A stretch of DNA of 64,000 bases from Occultella aeris. Lineage in GTDB: Bacteria > Actinomycetota > Actinomycetes > Actinomycetales > Beutenbergiaceae. The translations under genes and the position numbers were made by a program. A model generated the notes under the pieces. That model searched no databases. It was not told the DNA's origin and worked only from the letters and a program-made list of their open reading frames with translations. Positions within the stretch are counted from its first letter, which is position 1. Every line of letters begins with the position of its first letter. Location: positions 1 through 64,000 of the forward strand of contig NZ_CACRYJ010000024.1 of the NCBI RefSeq assembly GCF_902703175.1, written 5' to 3'. Positions 34,562 through 43,991 of this stretch are shown here, piece after piece.

Positions 34562-34571
34562 TGGCATGCCA
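34562..34571. promoter_or_regulatory. Candidate GntR (FCD) operator 2
   Basis: TGGCATGCCA is a perfect 10-bp palindrome, nearly identical to TGGCATACCA at 30676. It lies in the 476-bp gap between GH127 copy 1 and the peptide-type ABC importer, about 115 bp before a predicted promoter at 34677. Confidence 0.5.
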
Positions 34572-34676
34572 TTGGTCGATCCCGAGAGCGATTGCGGATC
34601 AATTGCCGCCTCGCAACGCACTCGGATCCGGGATGCCACCAGAATGCCGGATGTTCAAGAAACCGGGCTCTAGACG

Positions 34677-34706
34677 TTGCCAGTGACCCCGATCACGGGT
34701 TAGCAT
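34677..34706 (+). promoter_or_regulatory. Predicted sigma70-type promoter for the ABC importer
   Basis: TTGCCA (34677-34682), 18-bp spacer, TAGCAT (34701-34706). It is the best-matching promoter in the gap upstream of the importer permease, leaving a leader of roughly 275 nt. Confidence 0.45.
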
Positions 34707-34989
34707 CACGAAGCCGCATGTTCACGAGCATGTGGGTAGATATGCAAGGAGCCCAATGAAGCGCTGTATCTGGTGGACTTCCCCACCACCGAGTCCCGCG
34801 ATGTCGGGTTGTTCCCGACCGGTGGCGACCGGCTGCCCAGGTCGAACGCAAACGCGCGGCGACGCACGCACGGCGCCGCGCGGCCGAGGACCAGGCATCC
34901 GCCGCATGGCACCAGCGGTGCGTCATGCGCCGTCGTGGTCGGACGAGTCCGCGCCCGCTGCGCACCGACGCCACTGAAGGGAACTTGGT
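34707..34989 (+). other. Long leader of the importer operon, possible small ORF
   Basis: About 280 bp with no recognisable gene. A possible small reading frame starts at ATG 34756 after AAGGAG and would give 73 residues (MKRCIWWTSPPPSPAM start, Cys/Pro/Arg-rich). Its composition does not look like a conserved protein. It could be a leader peptide or chance. No riboswitch fold is recognised. Confidence 0.3.
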
Positions 34990-35988
34990 ATGGGCAAGTA
35001 CACGCTCAGGCGCATCGGCCTGATGCTGGTCACCCTGGTCGCGATATCGTTCGTGACCTTCTGGATCATCCAACTGCCGCCCGGGGACTACGTATCCACC
35101 CTGGTCGCGCAGGCGGAGTCCCGCGGTGAGACGATCACCCCGGAACAGATGGAGGCCCTGCGTACCCGCTACGGCTTGGACGATCCGTTCCTCCTGCAGT
35201 ACTGGAACTGGATCACGAACATCGTCCTCCATGGCGACTTCGGCCAGTCGTTCGCCTACAACCGCCCCGTCTCGACCCTGATCTGGGACCGAGTGGCGCT
35301 CTCGTTCTTCCTCTCGATCAGCACCCTGCTGTTCGTCTGGGCCGTGGCCTTCCCGGTAGGCATCTACTCCGCCGTCAAGCAGTACTCCCCGGGTGACTAC
35401 ATCGCGACGTTCTTCGGCTTCGTCGGCATGGCGATCCCGGAGTTCCTGCTGGCGCTGGTCTTCCTCTGGTTGGGCGTCAGATACTTCGACCAGAGTGCCG
35501 GCGGCCTGTTCTCACCCGAGTACGTCGACGCCGCCTGGAACCTCGGCAAGGTACTCGACCTCGCGTCGCATCTGTGGCTGCCGATCCTGATCATCGGTAT
35601 CTCCGGAACCGCGGGCCTGATCCGAGTCACCCGGGCGAACCTCCTGGACGAGCTCTACAAGCCGTACGTCATCACGGCACGCGCCAAGGGCCTGCCGGAG
35701 TGGAAGCTGCTCCTCAAGTACCCGGTGCGGATGTCCCTGAGCCCGTTCTTCAGCACCGTGGGCTGGCTGCTTCCGGGCCTGATCAGCGGCGAGACGATCA
35801 TCTCGATCGTGCTCAGCCTCCCCACCACCGGACCACTGCTGTTCGGTGGCGTGCTCAGCCAGGACATGTACCTCGTGGGCAGCTTCATCCTCATCCTCAG
35901 CGCGCTGACCGTGGTGGGGACCCTGCTGAGCGACCTGGCGCTCGCTTGGTGGGACCCCCGAATCCGACGCCGCTACCAGGAGAGCTGA
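34990..35988 (+). CDS. Peptide/oligosaccharide-type ABC permease (DppB-like)
   Basis: 332 residues with six membrane spans. The family N-terminus GKYTLRRIGLMLVTLVAISFVTF and the cytoplasmic EAA-like loop KPYVITARAKGLPEWKLLLKY are present. With the DppC-like partner it forms the channel for ligand delivered by the family-5 binding protein, most likely that at 27526. RBS AAGGGAA precedes ATG 34990. First gene of a six-gene run ending at 42698. Confidence 0.92.
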   Translation: MGKYTLRRIGLMLVTLVAISFVTFWIIQLPPGDYVSTLVAQAESRGETITPEQMEALRTRYGLDDPFLLQYWNWITNIVLHGDFGQSFAYNRPVSTLIWDRVALSFFLSISTLLFVWAVAFPVGIYSAVKQYSPGDYIATFFGFVGMAIPEFLLALVFLWLGVRYFDQSAGGLFSPEYVDAAWNLGKVLDLASHLWLPILIIGISGTAGLIRVTRANLLDELYKPYVITARAKGLPEWKLLLKYPVRMSLSPFFSTVGWLLPGLISGETIISIVLSLPTTGPLLFGGVLSQDMYLVGSFILILSALTVVGTLLSDLALAWWDPRIRRRYQES

Positions 35989-35990
35989 CC

Positions 35991-37253
35991 ATGACGGACA
36001 GGACAGAACGTCCGGGCACCGGGACCTCCGGCACGGCAACGGACGTGTGGGACGAGCCGAACCCGGTCGCCGGGGGCGCCACCATGACCCAGGAGGGGAT
36101 GGAGATCCCCCTCCCGGACTCCGGCGCCGACCACCCCACCGGTCCCAGGGCCGAGTTGGCCCGAGCGGCGATGGCGCGAGGCGGAACGGCCTCGCAGTGG
36201 CGTCTGGTCTGGCGGCGTTTCCGCAGGCACAAGGTCGCGTACGTCTCGATCTGGATCGTCCTGGCCATCTACCTCGTGATGGCCTTCGCCGAGTTCCTGG
36301 CCCCCTCGACCGCCACGGCCCAGGACGCCGAGTACGCGTACGCTCCGCCGCAGGCGCTGCACATCTCCCACCCGACCGAGGGCTTCGGCCTCCACGTCAA
36401 CGGCTTCACGGTGACGCAGAACCCGGACACGTTCGCGAACGAGTTCGAGATCGACGAGGACCGTCACATCCCGGTCGGGTTCTTCGTCCGCGGCGAGCCC
36501 TATGAGCTCTGGGGCGTCTTCCCGATGGACGTGCACCTCATCGGGCCCGAGGACCCGGACCAACCCTTCTACCTCTGGGGCGCGGACCGGGCCGGACGGG
36601 ACTCGCTGAGCCGCATCCTGTACGGCTCCCGGGTGTCGTTGTCGATCGGGCTGGTCGGCGTGGCCATCAGCCTGGTCCTCGGCATCGCGCTCGGCGGCAT
36701 CTCGGGCTACTACGGAGGAAAGCCGGACACGCTGATCCAGCGGATCATCGAGTTCCTGATGGCTATCCCGACCCTGCCCCTGTGGCTCGCGCTCTCGGCG
36801 GCGATACCGGCGTCCTGGGGCCCACTCGCTCGCTATTTCGCGATCACCGCCATCCTGTCGGTGATCGGCTGGACCGGCATGGCGAGACAGGTCAGAGGGA
36901 AGTTCCTCTCCCTGCGGGAGGAGGACTTCATCACGGCCGCATCGCTGGATGGATGCAACAAACCGCGGATCATCTTCCGCCACATGGTGCCGTCGTTCTC
37001 GAGCCACGTGATCGCCTCGCTCACCATGGCCGTACCAGGAATGATCCTTGCCGAGACCTCGCTGAGCTTCCTCGGGCTCGGCCTCCAAGCACCCGCCGTG
37101 AGTTGGGGTGTGCTCCTCCAGGACGCGCAGAACATCCGAACGATCGAGACGGCACCGTGGCTCCTGCTGCCCGGGCTCGCGATCTTCATCACTGTCCTGG
37201 CCATGAACTTCGTCGGAGATGGATTGCGTGATGCTGCAGACCCCTACAAGTGA
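35991..37253 (+). CDS. Peptide/oligosaccharide-type ABC permease (DppC-like) with extended outer loop
   Basis: 420 residues against about 300 for DppC. A polar N-terminal tail of about 70 residues is followed by the first helix (VAYVSIWIVLAIYLVMAFAEFL). A loop of about 110 residues then precedes the permease core, which begins FYLWGADRAGRDSLSRILYGSRVSL. The EAA loop is EEDFITAASLDGCNKPRIIFRHMVP. The extended extracytoplasmic loop is seen in carbohydrate-associated members of this family and may contact the large binding protein. The 3' end overlaps the ATPase gene by about 26 bp. Confidence 0.9.
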   Translation: MTDRTERPGTGTSGTATDVWDEPNPVAGGATMTQEGMEIPLPDSGADHPTGPRAELARAAMARGGTASQWRLVWRRFRRHKVAYVSIWIVLAIYLVMAFAEFLAPSTATAQDAEYAYAPPQALHISHPTEGFGLHVNGFTVTQNPDTFANEFEIDEDRHIPVGFFVRGEPYELWGVFPMDVHLIGPEDPDQPFYLWGADRAGRDSLSRILYGSRVSLSIGLVGVAISLVLGIALGGISGYYGGKPDTLIQRIIEFLMAIPTLPLWLALSAAIPASWGPLARYFAITAILSVIGWTGMARQVRGKFLSLREEDFITAASLDGCNKPRIIFRHMVPSFSSHVIASLTMAVPGMILAETSLSFLGLGLQAPAVSWGVLLQDAQNIRTIETAPWLLLPGLAIFITVLAMNFVGDGLRDAADPYK

Positions 37254-38373
37254 CCAGACCACCCTCCGCCGGCTGGACCCGGACGCACAGCCGGTGCTCG
37301 AGCTGGCCGGTCTGCGTACCGAGTTCCACCTCGAGGACGGCGTCGTCACCGCCGTCGACGGAGTGGACCTGACGATCCGTCGCGGTGAGACCCTGGCCGT
37401 GGTCGGTGAGTCCGGGTGCGGCAAGAGTGTGATGGCTCGCTCGATCCTGCAGCTGGTGGACCGGCCCGGGCGGATCGTCGGCGGTCAGGTGTGGGTACCC
37501 CGCCCACCCGCCACTGACGTCGAACGCATGACCGGCCGGTCCAGGCGGTCCCGCCGCCGGCGGCGCCGCGAGGCCGCGGTCGATGCCGCGACGGCCGGCG
37601 GCCCGGACGGCATGGTCGGCCTCATCGGCGCCGCGCCGGAACTCATCCGGGCGGTCCGCGGCAAGCGCATCGCGATGGTGTTCCAGGAACCGATGACGTC
37701 CCTGTCCGCCGTGCACCGGGTGGGCGACCAGATCATCGAGGCGATCCAGTTGCACGAGCCGTTGCCGATGGAGGCCGCCCGTGAACGCGCGATCGACCTG
37801 TTGCGTCGGGTCGGGATCGCCGCACCCGAGAAACGGGTGGACGCCTACCCCTTCGAACTGAGCGGTGGTATGCGCCAGCGCGTGATGATCGCGATGGCGC
37901 TGTCCTGCGACCCCGAGCTGCTGATCGCGGATGAACCGACCACCGCGCTGGACGTGACCACCCAGGCCCAGATCCTGGAGCTGCTGGCATCCCTGCGCGA
38001 CGAGCTCGGCATGGCGATCATGCTGATCACGCACGACCTCGGCGTGGCCGCCCAGCTCGCCGACTCCGTGGCGGTGATGTACCTCGGGAACATAGTCGAG
38101 CGCGGTGACCTGGCGGAGATCTTCCGGGCCCCCCGCCACCCGTACACCCGGGCGCTGCTGCGCTCGATACCGAAGCTCGGGCAGGGGCGCGACGTCCGGC
38201 TGGCGCCGGTGCGCGGCATGGTGCCCCATCCCTTCGCACGTCCCAGCGGCTGCCCGTTCCACGACCGGTGCGACTCCTTCCAGCCCGGCCTGTGTGACAC
38301 CGCCCCACCACCGTTGATCCGCGACGAGCAGGGCCACGAGGTTCGCTGCGTGCTGTACGAGGAGGACAAATGA
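37228..38373 (+). CDS. ABC transporter ATPase (DppD/OppD-like)
   Basis: About 381 residues. Walker [10 protein letters not shown]-loop FQEPMTSL, signature ELSGGMRQR, Walker [13 protein letters not shown], switch His ITHDLG, and the oligopeptide C-terminal Fe-S/zinc-type motif [15 protein letters not shown]. Between Walker A and the Q-loop is a 50-residue insertion with a run of arginines ([10 protein letters not shown]) not typical of OppD. The start may be GTG 37228 or ATG 37231; ATG 37219 has no room for a ribosome site. Confidence 0.9.
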   Translation: MMLQTPTSDQTTLRRLDPDAQPVLELAGLRTEFHLEDGVVTAVDGVDLTIRRGETLAVVGESGCGKSVMARSILQLVDRPGRIVGGQVWVPRPPATDVERMTGRSRRSRRRRRREAAVDAATAGGPDGMVGLIGAAPELIRAVRGKRIAMVFQEPMTSLSAVHRVGDQIIEAIQLHEPLPMEAARERAIDLLRRVGIAAPEKRVDAYPFELSGGMRQRVMIAMALSCDPELLIADEPTTALDVTTQAQILELLASLRDELGMAIMLITHDLGVAAQLADSVAVMYLGNIVERGDLAEIFRAPRHPYTRALLRSIPKLGQGRDVRLAPVRGMVPHPFARPSGCPFHDRCDSFQPGLCDTAPPPLIRDEQGHEVRCVLYEEDK

Positions 38374-39443
38374 GCCAGGACACCGAAGTTGTCAGCGAGA
38401 CCGCAGGGCCGGACACGTCCGACGTGCTCCTCGAGACCCGGCAGCTGAGCAAGTCCTTTCCGATCACGAAGGGCATGTGGGGCCGAACCGTCGGCCACGT
38501 CAAAGCCGTGGAGAGCGTGGACCTGCAGATCAAGCAGGGACAGACCGTGGGACTGGTTGGTGAGTCCGGGTGCGGAAAGAGCACGCTGGGCCGGTGCATC
38601 CTGCGAGCGCATGAGCCGACCTCCGGAGAGATCCTCTACCGGCGCGCCGACGGCAGGGTGGTCGACCTCGCACCGCTCACCGAACGTCAGTTGAGGCCGT
38701 ACCGCACGGACATCCGGATGGTTTTCCAGGACCCGTTCTCCTCCCTGAACCCGCGGATGACCCTGGCGGAGATCGTCGGCGAGCCGCTGCGCGTCAACAA
38801 GGTCGTCAAGGAGTCGGAGGTCGAGGACCGGGTGGCCACGCTGCTGACCCGGGTGGGCTTGCGCCCCGAGTACCTGCGCCGCTATCCGAACGCCTTCAGC
38901 GGAGGCGAGCGGCAGCGGGTCGGCCTGGCTCGGGCGCTCGCCCTCGACCCACGTCTGGTGGTCGCCGACGAGGCGGTCAGCGCCCTCGACGTCTCGGTCC
39001 GCGCCCAGATCCTCAACCTGATGAGGGACCTGCAGACCGACGAGAACCTCACCTACCTGTTCATCTCCCACGACCTCGGCATGGTCGAGTACATGGCCGA
39101 CGAGGTCGTGGTGATGTACGTCGGTCACGTGGTGGAGACCGGACCCACGGCCGAGCTGTACCGCCGGCCGCACCACCCCTACACCGAGGCTCTTCTCTCG
39201 GCGGTCCCCAACCCCGACCCGAACGCGGCCAAGCGCAGGGAACGGATCGTGCTCAGGGGCGAGGTTGCCGACCCCTCCGACGTCCCGTCCGGCTGCCCGT
39301 TCCGTACGAGATGCGCCTACGCGCAGGAACTGTGCGAGACCGAGGTGCCATCGCTACGGGAGATCGCCCCTGGGCGCCGCGTCGCCTGCCACTTCAGCGA
39401 GGAGCTCGGGCTGCGCGGCATCGAGGATCTCGGTGCCGCATGA
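38370..39443 (+). CDS. ABC transporter ATPase (DppF/OppF-like)
   Basis: 357 residues. Walker [11 protein letters not shown]-loop [12 protein letters not shown], signature FSGGERQRV, Walker [13 protein letters not shown], switch His ISHDLG and the C-terminal [14 protein letters not shown] cysteine motif. Note DEAVS instead of the more usual DEPVS. It overlaps the first ATPase gene by ATGA and completes the importer: two permeases plus two ATPases, with the binding protein encoded separately. Confidence 0.92.
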   Translation: MSQDTEVVSETAGPDTSDVLLETRQLSKSFPITKGMWGRTVGHVKAVESVDLQIKQGQTVGLVGESGCGKSTLGRCILRAHEPTSGEILYRRADGRVVDLAPLTERQLRPYRTDIRMVFQDPFSSLNPRMTLAEIVGEPLRVNKVVKESEVEDRVATLLTRVGLRPEYLRRYPNAFSGGERQRVGLARALALDPRLVVADEAVSALDVSVRAQILNLMRDLQTDENLTYLFISHDLGMVEYMADEVVVMYVGHVVETGPTAELYRRPHHPYTEALLSAVPNPDPNAAKRRERIVLRGEVADPSDVPSGCPFRTRCAYAQELCETEVPSLREIAPGRRVACHFSEELGLRGIEDLGAA

Positions 39444-39498
39444 GGTGCCACCCGAGAGTTGTCCCGACCGCTGGCACGATGACCCCCGAAAGGCTGCG

Positions 39499-40605
39499 AT
39501 GGACCCGCGACTGACCGGACGCCTCGAGCCGTCAGCGACCGACCCGCGCCTGCGGGAAGCTCTGCTGCCGGTCCTGCACGATGTGGACAGCCACGCCGCC
39601 ACCCTGGTGCAGACGCGTGGGGGTGACCTGCTCTGCGCGTGGTTCAACGGACCCCAGGAGGGTGACCGCGAGACGAACGTGGTGCTCGCGCGACTGCCGG
39701 CGGGCACGGACGAGTGGTCCCAGCCGATCCTGATCGCCGCCGACCCGGACCGGTCGGAGCAGAACCCGGTCCTGTTCCGGGCGCCCGACGGCCGGATCTG
39801 GCTGCTGCACACCTCGAACACGCCGCACGACCGCACGGACGCGCACGTGCTGGTGCGCACCTCGGACGACGGGCGCACCTGGTCCGGCCCACGGACGTTG
39901 TTCGACGGGCCCGGCTTCTTCCTCCGGAACCCACCGCTCTTCCTGCCCGACGGCACCTGGCTGCTGCCGGCCTACCAGGTGGACGCCGGCGGCGAGTACA
40001 GCGTCGTCGCCCGCAGCTCCGACGAGGGGCGCAGTTGGCAGGTGTCCGAGGTACCGGGTAGCCGGCACCGGGTCCAGATGAGCATCGCGCCCAGGCCCGA
40101 CGGCGGCCTGCTCGGCCTGTTCCGCTCGCGCGCCGCCGACCGGGCCTACTCCTCCGAGTCCACCGATCTGGGCCGCACCTGGACGCCTCCGGTGCGCACC
40201 GCGCTTGCCAACAACAACTCGGCGCTGCACCACATCGCTCTGGCTGACGGCCGGCTCGCCGCCGTGTTCAACGACGCGACGATGGAACGCGACCAGTTCC
40301 GGTTCGTGCCGTCCGGGGACGGCTGGCGGAAGAAGGCGGTCCGCACACCGCTCACGCTCGCGCTCTCCGAGGATGGCGGCCGAACCTGGCCACATCAGCG
40401 CAACCTCCAGGTGGCGGACATCGAGTACAAGGACGCCCCGGTCGGCTACTCCTACCCGGCGATGATCCAGACGTCGGACGGCGCCCTTCAGGTGGCCTAC
40501 TCCTACCTCCGCAAGACCATCAAGCACGTCCGACTCGAACCCGACTGGATCGTTGGTGAGCAGGACGCCGACCTGGCTCTCGACACCACGGAGGACGTGA
40601 CGTGA
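39499..40605 (+). CDS. BNR/sialidase-fold exo-glycosidase-like protein
   Basis: 368 residues, no signal peptide. Asp-box/BNR repeats of a six-bladed propeller are visible (SDDGRTWSGP, SSDEGRSWQVSE, STDLGRTWTPP, SEDGGRTWPHQ). Conserved patches are SEQNPVLFRAPDGRIWLL and KDAPVGYSYPAMIQTSDG. The classical sialidase Arg triad cannot be placed with confidence. Proteins of this BNR_2 group are common in plant-polysaccharide loci. In RG-II breakdown a GH33 sialidase-fold enzyme removes 2-keto-3-deoxy acids (Dha/Kdo), a possible role here (inference). The stop overlaps the next gene by GTGA. Confidence 0.72.
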   Translation: MDPRLTGRLEPSATDPRLREALLPVLHDVDSHAATLVQTRGGDLLCAWFNGPQEGDRETNVVLARLPAGTDEWSQPILIAADPDRSEQNPVLFRAPDGRIWLLHTSNTPHDRTDAHVLVRTSDDGRTWSGPRTLFDGPGFFLRNPPLFLPDGTWLLPAYQVDAGGEYSVVARSSDEGRSWQVSEVPGSRHRVQMSIAPRPDGGLLGLFRSRAADRAYSSESTDLGRTWTPPVRTALANNNSALHHIALADGRLAAVFNDATMERDQFRFVPSGDGWRKKAVRTPLTLALSEDGGRTWPHQRNLQVADIEYKDAPVGYSYPAMIQTSDGALQVAYSYLRKTIKHVRLEPDWIVGEQDADLALDTTEDVT

Positions 40606-42698
40606 GTGGGAGGTCGAGCGGACCCGACCTGGTCAGGTACGTCATCGGCCGAGCGGAGGACGACGAGCTCCCTGACTGGCCCGACCTGCTGGGCCGGATG
40701 CTCGTGGTGTCCTCGGGGCGACCGTGGCGGGCGGGCGTGCCGGGTCTGACCGGTGCCGAGATGCGCGCCACCAGCGACGGGGTACGTGTGGGGGGATCGG
40801 TGGGACCGCTCCGGGTCCAGGTGTTCGCCCGGCGGGGCGAGCACGGACTCGAGTTCGACCTCGACTGGCACAACGACTCCGGATCTCCCATCACCGACCT
40901 GGTCGTGGGGCTGCGGCTGCAGGGACCCGCCGGGGCGCGGGTGACGATCCCGCAGGTGATCCACCACGACAACCCCTCGGCCGATCCCGACCGGGTGGTG
41001 CCGCACGTGAGCCGGGGCGGGTTCGTCACCGAGGTGCATCGGCTACCGATCCCGGCGGTCTGCCTGCAGGACGAACACGGCGAGACCCTGACCCTGGTCT
41101 CGCACCCCGACCCCGCCGAGGACCCGCAGGGCCGGGTGCGGTACGGGTCGCTGGGGGCGGTGAGCGGCGACGACGCCCACGCGCTCGGACTGAGCGGAGT
41201 CACGTTGTTCGACGGCGAGCCGGACGTCACCTACGTGCACAAGGCTCGGACCGCCGCCACCACGGCGGGGTACCGGGACCTGGCGCCCGGGGACAGCCTG
41301 CGCCAACGGTTCGTCGTCATCCGCGGACGGGCGGCTTCGGGCCACGGATTCCGAGAACTGGTCCGGATCGGCCGGGAACTCTTCGGTGGCGGCGAGCGCA
41401 CCCTCGGCGGTCCACTGGACGATCGCCGTCATCTCGACCTGCGGATCGCGGCACTGGATGCACGGGCGTTCGCGGACGGTCCGGCGGTCGGCTACCTCAA
41501 GTTCCCCTCCTGGGGTGAGCCGCGGTCCAGGCCCGGCCGAGCGGCCGTGGACTTCCTCTACGGCTGGACCGGGCAGTGCCTGCGGCTGGCGTGGTGCGAC
41601 GCCCGGGTCGGCCTGGAGCGGGGCGAGCCGGACCGTCTCGAGCGCGCACGTGCCGCCGTCGAGTTCTACCTGAGCGGGTCCGGCACCGGTGTCCCGGGAC
41701 TGCGGTACAACTCCTATGTCCACGACGACCGCCGCTGGCAGGGGCTGCGCTGCCGGGGGCGTGAGATCGTCTCCGCCCGCGCTCACGGCGAGACCATGGC
41801 GGACCTCGCCGACCTGATCTCACTCCTACGCCGGTACGGGACGCCCGCGCCCGCCGGCTGGACGACGGCACTGACGGAGGCCGCGGAGTTCTTCACAACG
41901 GCGACCACGCCCTCGGGGCTGGTGCCGATCGGCTGGACCGCCGACGGCCGACCGCTTCCGGACGCGCCCTGGTCGGCCGGCATCCCGGCCGTTCGGGCCA
42001 CGGCGCTGGCCGCCGAGGCCTGCGCTCGGCCGGACCTGCTGAGCCGCGCCATCGAGCTTGCCGATGCCTACCACGAGCTCCATACCCGCACCTTCGACCG
42101 GCCCTTCGCGCACTCCACCCTCGACGCCGCGTGCGAGGACAAGGAGGGCGGGATGAGCTACTTCGAGCTGTTGATGACCTTGCACGACCTGACCGGCGCG
42201 GACCGGTACCTGCGGCGTGCGCGGGTCGTGGCCGACTGGCTGCTCACCTGGGTCTACCACTGGAACCCGCAGTACGACCGGGGCGCGCCGCTGCGCGACT
42301 CGGGCTTCAGCGCGGTCGGCTGGCCGGGCGTGAGCGTCCAGAACCACCATCTGGACGTGTTCTTCCCCAGTTTCGACCTCTGGCGGTTGGGTCGGCTCAC
42401 CGGTGACGTCGGGCTGCAGCGGTGGGCCCGGACGATCATGGCCACGATGGGCCAGGGGGTGTGCACCACCCCCGGCGCGTGGGGCTTCGACGTCGTCGGT
42501 GAGCAGGCAGAGGCGTTCTTCGTCACGAACTGGCAGGACAGAGGGCACGCCAACACCTGGAACCCCTCCTGGGTCATCGCGCTACCGCTGTGGCAGCTGC
42601 TCCGGTTCGCCGCGGCCGGGGCCGAGATCGGAGTCGACCACGTGCCGGACGACGTCCGGACCATCGAGCGTTCCGAACGAGCAGTCCCGCAGGCGTAG
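40602..42698 (+). CDS. Unrecognised (alpha/alpha)-barrel-like protein, putative glycosidase
   Basis: 698 residues, no signal peptide. I do not recognise a named family. The first 250 residues look like beta-sandwich (FDLDWHNDSGSPITDLVVGLRL). The rest is helical with evenly spaced aromatic/acidic motifs as in six-hairpin glycosidases: FLYGWTGQCLRLAWCDAR, GETMADLADLISLL, DAACEDKEGGMSYFELLMTL, WLLTWVYHWN and HHLDVFFPSFDLWRLG. Context (ABC importer, BNR protein, GH28, CE8) indicates a role on pectic oligosaccharides. Its 3' end overlaps the convergent GH28 gene by 117 bp. Translationally coupled to the BNR gene. Confidence 0.7.
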   Translation: MSGRSSGPDLVRYVIGRAEDDELPDWPDLLGRMLVVSSGRPWRAGVPGLTGAEMRATSDGVRVGGSVGPLRVQVFARRGEHGLEFDLDWHNDSGSPITDLVVGLRLQGPAGARVTIPQVIHHDNPSADPDRVVPHVSRGGFVTEVHRLPIPAVCLQDEHGETLTLVSHPDPAEDPQGRVRYGSLGAVSGDDAHALGLSGVTLFDGEPDVTYVHKARTAATTAGYRDLAPGDSLRQRFVVIRGRAASGHGFRELVRIGRELFGGGERTLGGPLDDRRHLDLRIAALDARAFADGPAVGYLKFPSWGEPRSRPGRAAVDFLYGWTGQCLRLAWCDARVGLERGEPDRLERARAAVEFYLSGSGTGVPGLRYNSYVHDDRRWQGLRCRGREIVSARAHGETMADLADLISLLRRYGTPAPAGWTTALTEAAEFFTTATTPSGLVPIGWTADGRPLPDAPWSAGIPAVRATALAAEACARPDLLSRAIELADAYHELHTRTFDRPFAHSTLDAACEDKEGGMSYFELLMTLHDLTGADRYLRRARVVADWLLTWVYHWNPQYDRGAPLRDSGFSAVGWPGVSVQNHHLDVFFPSFDLWRLGRLTGDVGLQRWARTIMATMGQGVCTTPGAWGFDVVGEQAEAFFVTNWQDRGHANTWNPSWVIALPLWQLLRFAAAGAEIGVDHVPDDVRTIERSERAVPQA

Positions 42699-43907
42699 CC
42701 GGCGGATCGGCGCGTCCGGCAGCCCGATCAGCCGAACCGCGCACCCGGCGGCGCCGGCGCGCACCCGGTGCAACTCGATGTCGGAGACGGACGGGGGATG
42801 CTCCCCGGTGGTCAGCCGGCCGTAGTCCAGCGCGATCTCGAGCACTGCCTGGCGGACCACCCCGACGTCGATGTCGGCGAACAGGATGTCCCGGATGTGA
42901 CCGCCACGCTCGGGATTGGACTTGATCCGCAACGCCCGGCCGAGGTCCGGGCTGGACATGCTGCACCGGTAGGCGACCACGTCCGAGACTCCCCCGCTGG
43001 TCTCGCTGCCCACCGTGACCCCGCCATGACCTGCCCGCATGCGGCAGTCGCGGATCACCACGCCCACGGTGGCCTCCCCCGGCTGCCACCCGTCCGGCCC
43101 CTTGCCCGCCTTGATCGCGATGCAGTCGTCACCGGTGTCGAACGTGCAGTCCTCGATCAGCACATCCCGCGAGGACTCCGGGTTGCACCCGTCGTTGTTC
43201 GGCCCGTGGCTGTCCACCGTGACTTCACTGATCGTGACGTTGGTGCACCGGAGCGGATGGATCGTCCACATAGGGGAGCGCCGGAACGTGACCCCGCTGA
43301 CGAGCACGTTCCGGCAGTCGACGAACTGCAGCAGGTTCGGGCGCAGGTGGTCACCCGCACCGAACACCCGCTGCGCCACCGGCACGCCGGCGGCCGCCGC
43401 CGCGAGCAGGCGTTGCTTCGCGGGGCCCTCGTGCGGGGCCGGCGACCGCACCCAGTTCCACCAGTGCTCCTCGTCCGCGCCGCCGTCCACCACGCCCGGC
43501 CCGGTCACGGCGATGTTGCTCCGGCCGATCGCGTAGAGCAACGGCGAGTAGTTGTGACAGTCCACGCCCTCGTAGCGGGTGCGGACCTGCGGCAGATAGT
43601 CATCAGGGTCCTGGCTGAACGCCAGCACCGCCCCAGCCGCCAGGTGCAGTTCCACGTCGTCGAGCAGGTGCACGGCCCCGGTCCGGAACCGCCCGGCCGG
43701 CACGAGCACGCGCCCACCGCCGGCCGCCGAACAGGCCGCTATCGCCGCCGCGATCGCGGCCGTGCAGTCGCTCACCCCGTCTCCGACGGCCCCGTACGCG
43801 GTGACCTCCAGGACACGGTCGGCGAACACCGGAGGTGACACCCGGCGCAGGATCTCGGCCGCGCGCGAATCCACGATCCCGGTGAGGGGGGTGCCGCCGT
43901 CGCTCAT
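42582..43907 (-). CDS. GH28 polygalacturonase-family glycosidase
   Basis: 441 residues, no signal peptide, so probably an intracellular exo-acting galacturonidase or rhamnogalacturonidase on imported oligomers. GH28 catalytic signatures are in order: PNNDGCNPESS (D239), FDTGDDCIAIKAGK (D260, D261), AGHGGVTVGSE (H294) and ALRIKS. The parallel beta-helix starts near residue 35 (VTAYGAVGDGVSDCTAAI). ATG 43907 follows AAAGGA. The C-terminal 39 codons overlap the end of the convergent unknown gene. Divergent from CE8, sharing a control region at 43992. Confidence 0.9.
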   Translation of the reverse strand: MSDGGTPLTGIVDSRAAEILRRVSPPVFADRVLEVTAYGAVGDGVSDCTAAIAAAIAACSAAGGGRVLVPAGRFRTGAVHLLDDVELHLAAGAVLAFSQDPDDYLPQVRTRYEGVDCHNYSPLLYAIGRSNIAVTGPGVVDGGADEEHWWNWVRSPAPHEGPAKQRLLAAAAAGVPVAQRVFGAGDHLRPNLLQFVDCRNVLVSGVTFRRSPMWTIHPLRCTNVTISEVTVDSHGPNNDGCNPESSRDVLIEDCTFDTGDDCIAIKAGKGPDGWQPGEATVGVVIRDCRMRAGHGGVTVGSETSGGVSDVVAYRCSMSSPDLGRALRIKSNPERGGHIRDILFADIDVGVVRQAVLEIALDYGRLTTGEHPPSVSDIELHRVRAGAAGCAVRLIGLPDAPIRRLRLRDCSFGTLDGPDVVRHVVDSDLGPGRGEPEQLPQR

Positions 43908-43991
43908 CGTCGTCCTTTCGAAAGGCAGGGTCGGTCGACAGCAGCGCCGTTCGGGAACGTCCGTCCCCGGGACCGGCCCTCCGGCCAAACT

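Noticed and set aside
34756-34977. 73-residue small protein in the importer leader
   Set aside because: It has a plausible ribosome site, but Pro/Arg/Gly-rich composition and no recognisable motif; kept only as a possible leader frame.
34572-34989. Riboswitch upstream of the ABC importer
   Set aside because: No conserved aptamer sequence could be recognised in the leader; a promoter and a regulator palindrome explain the visible signals.
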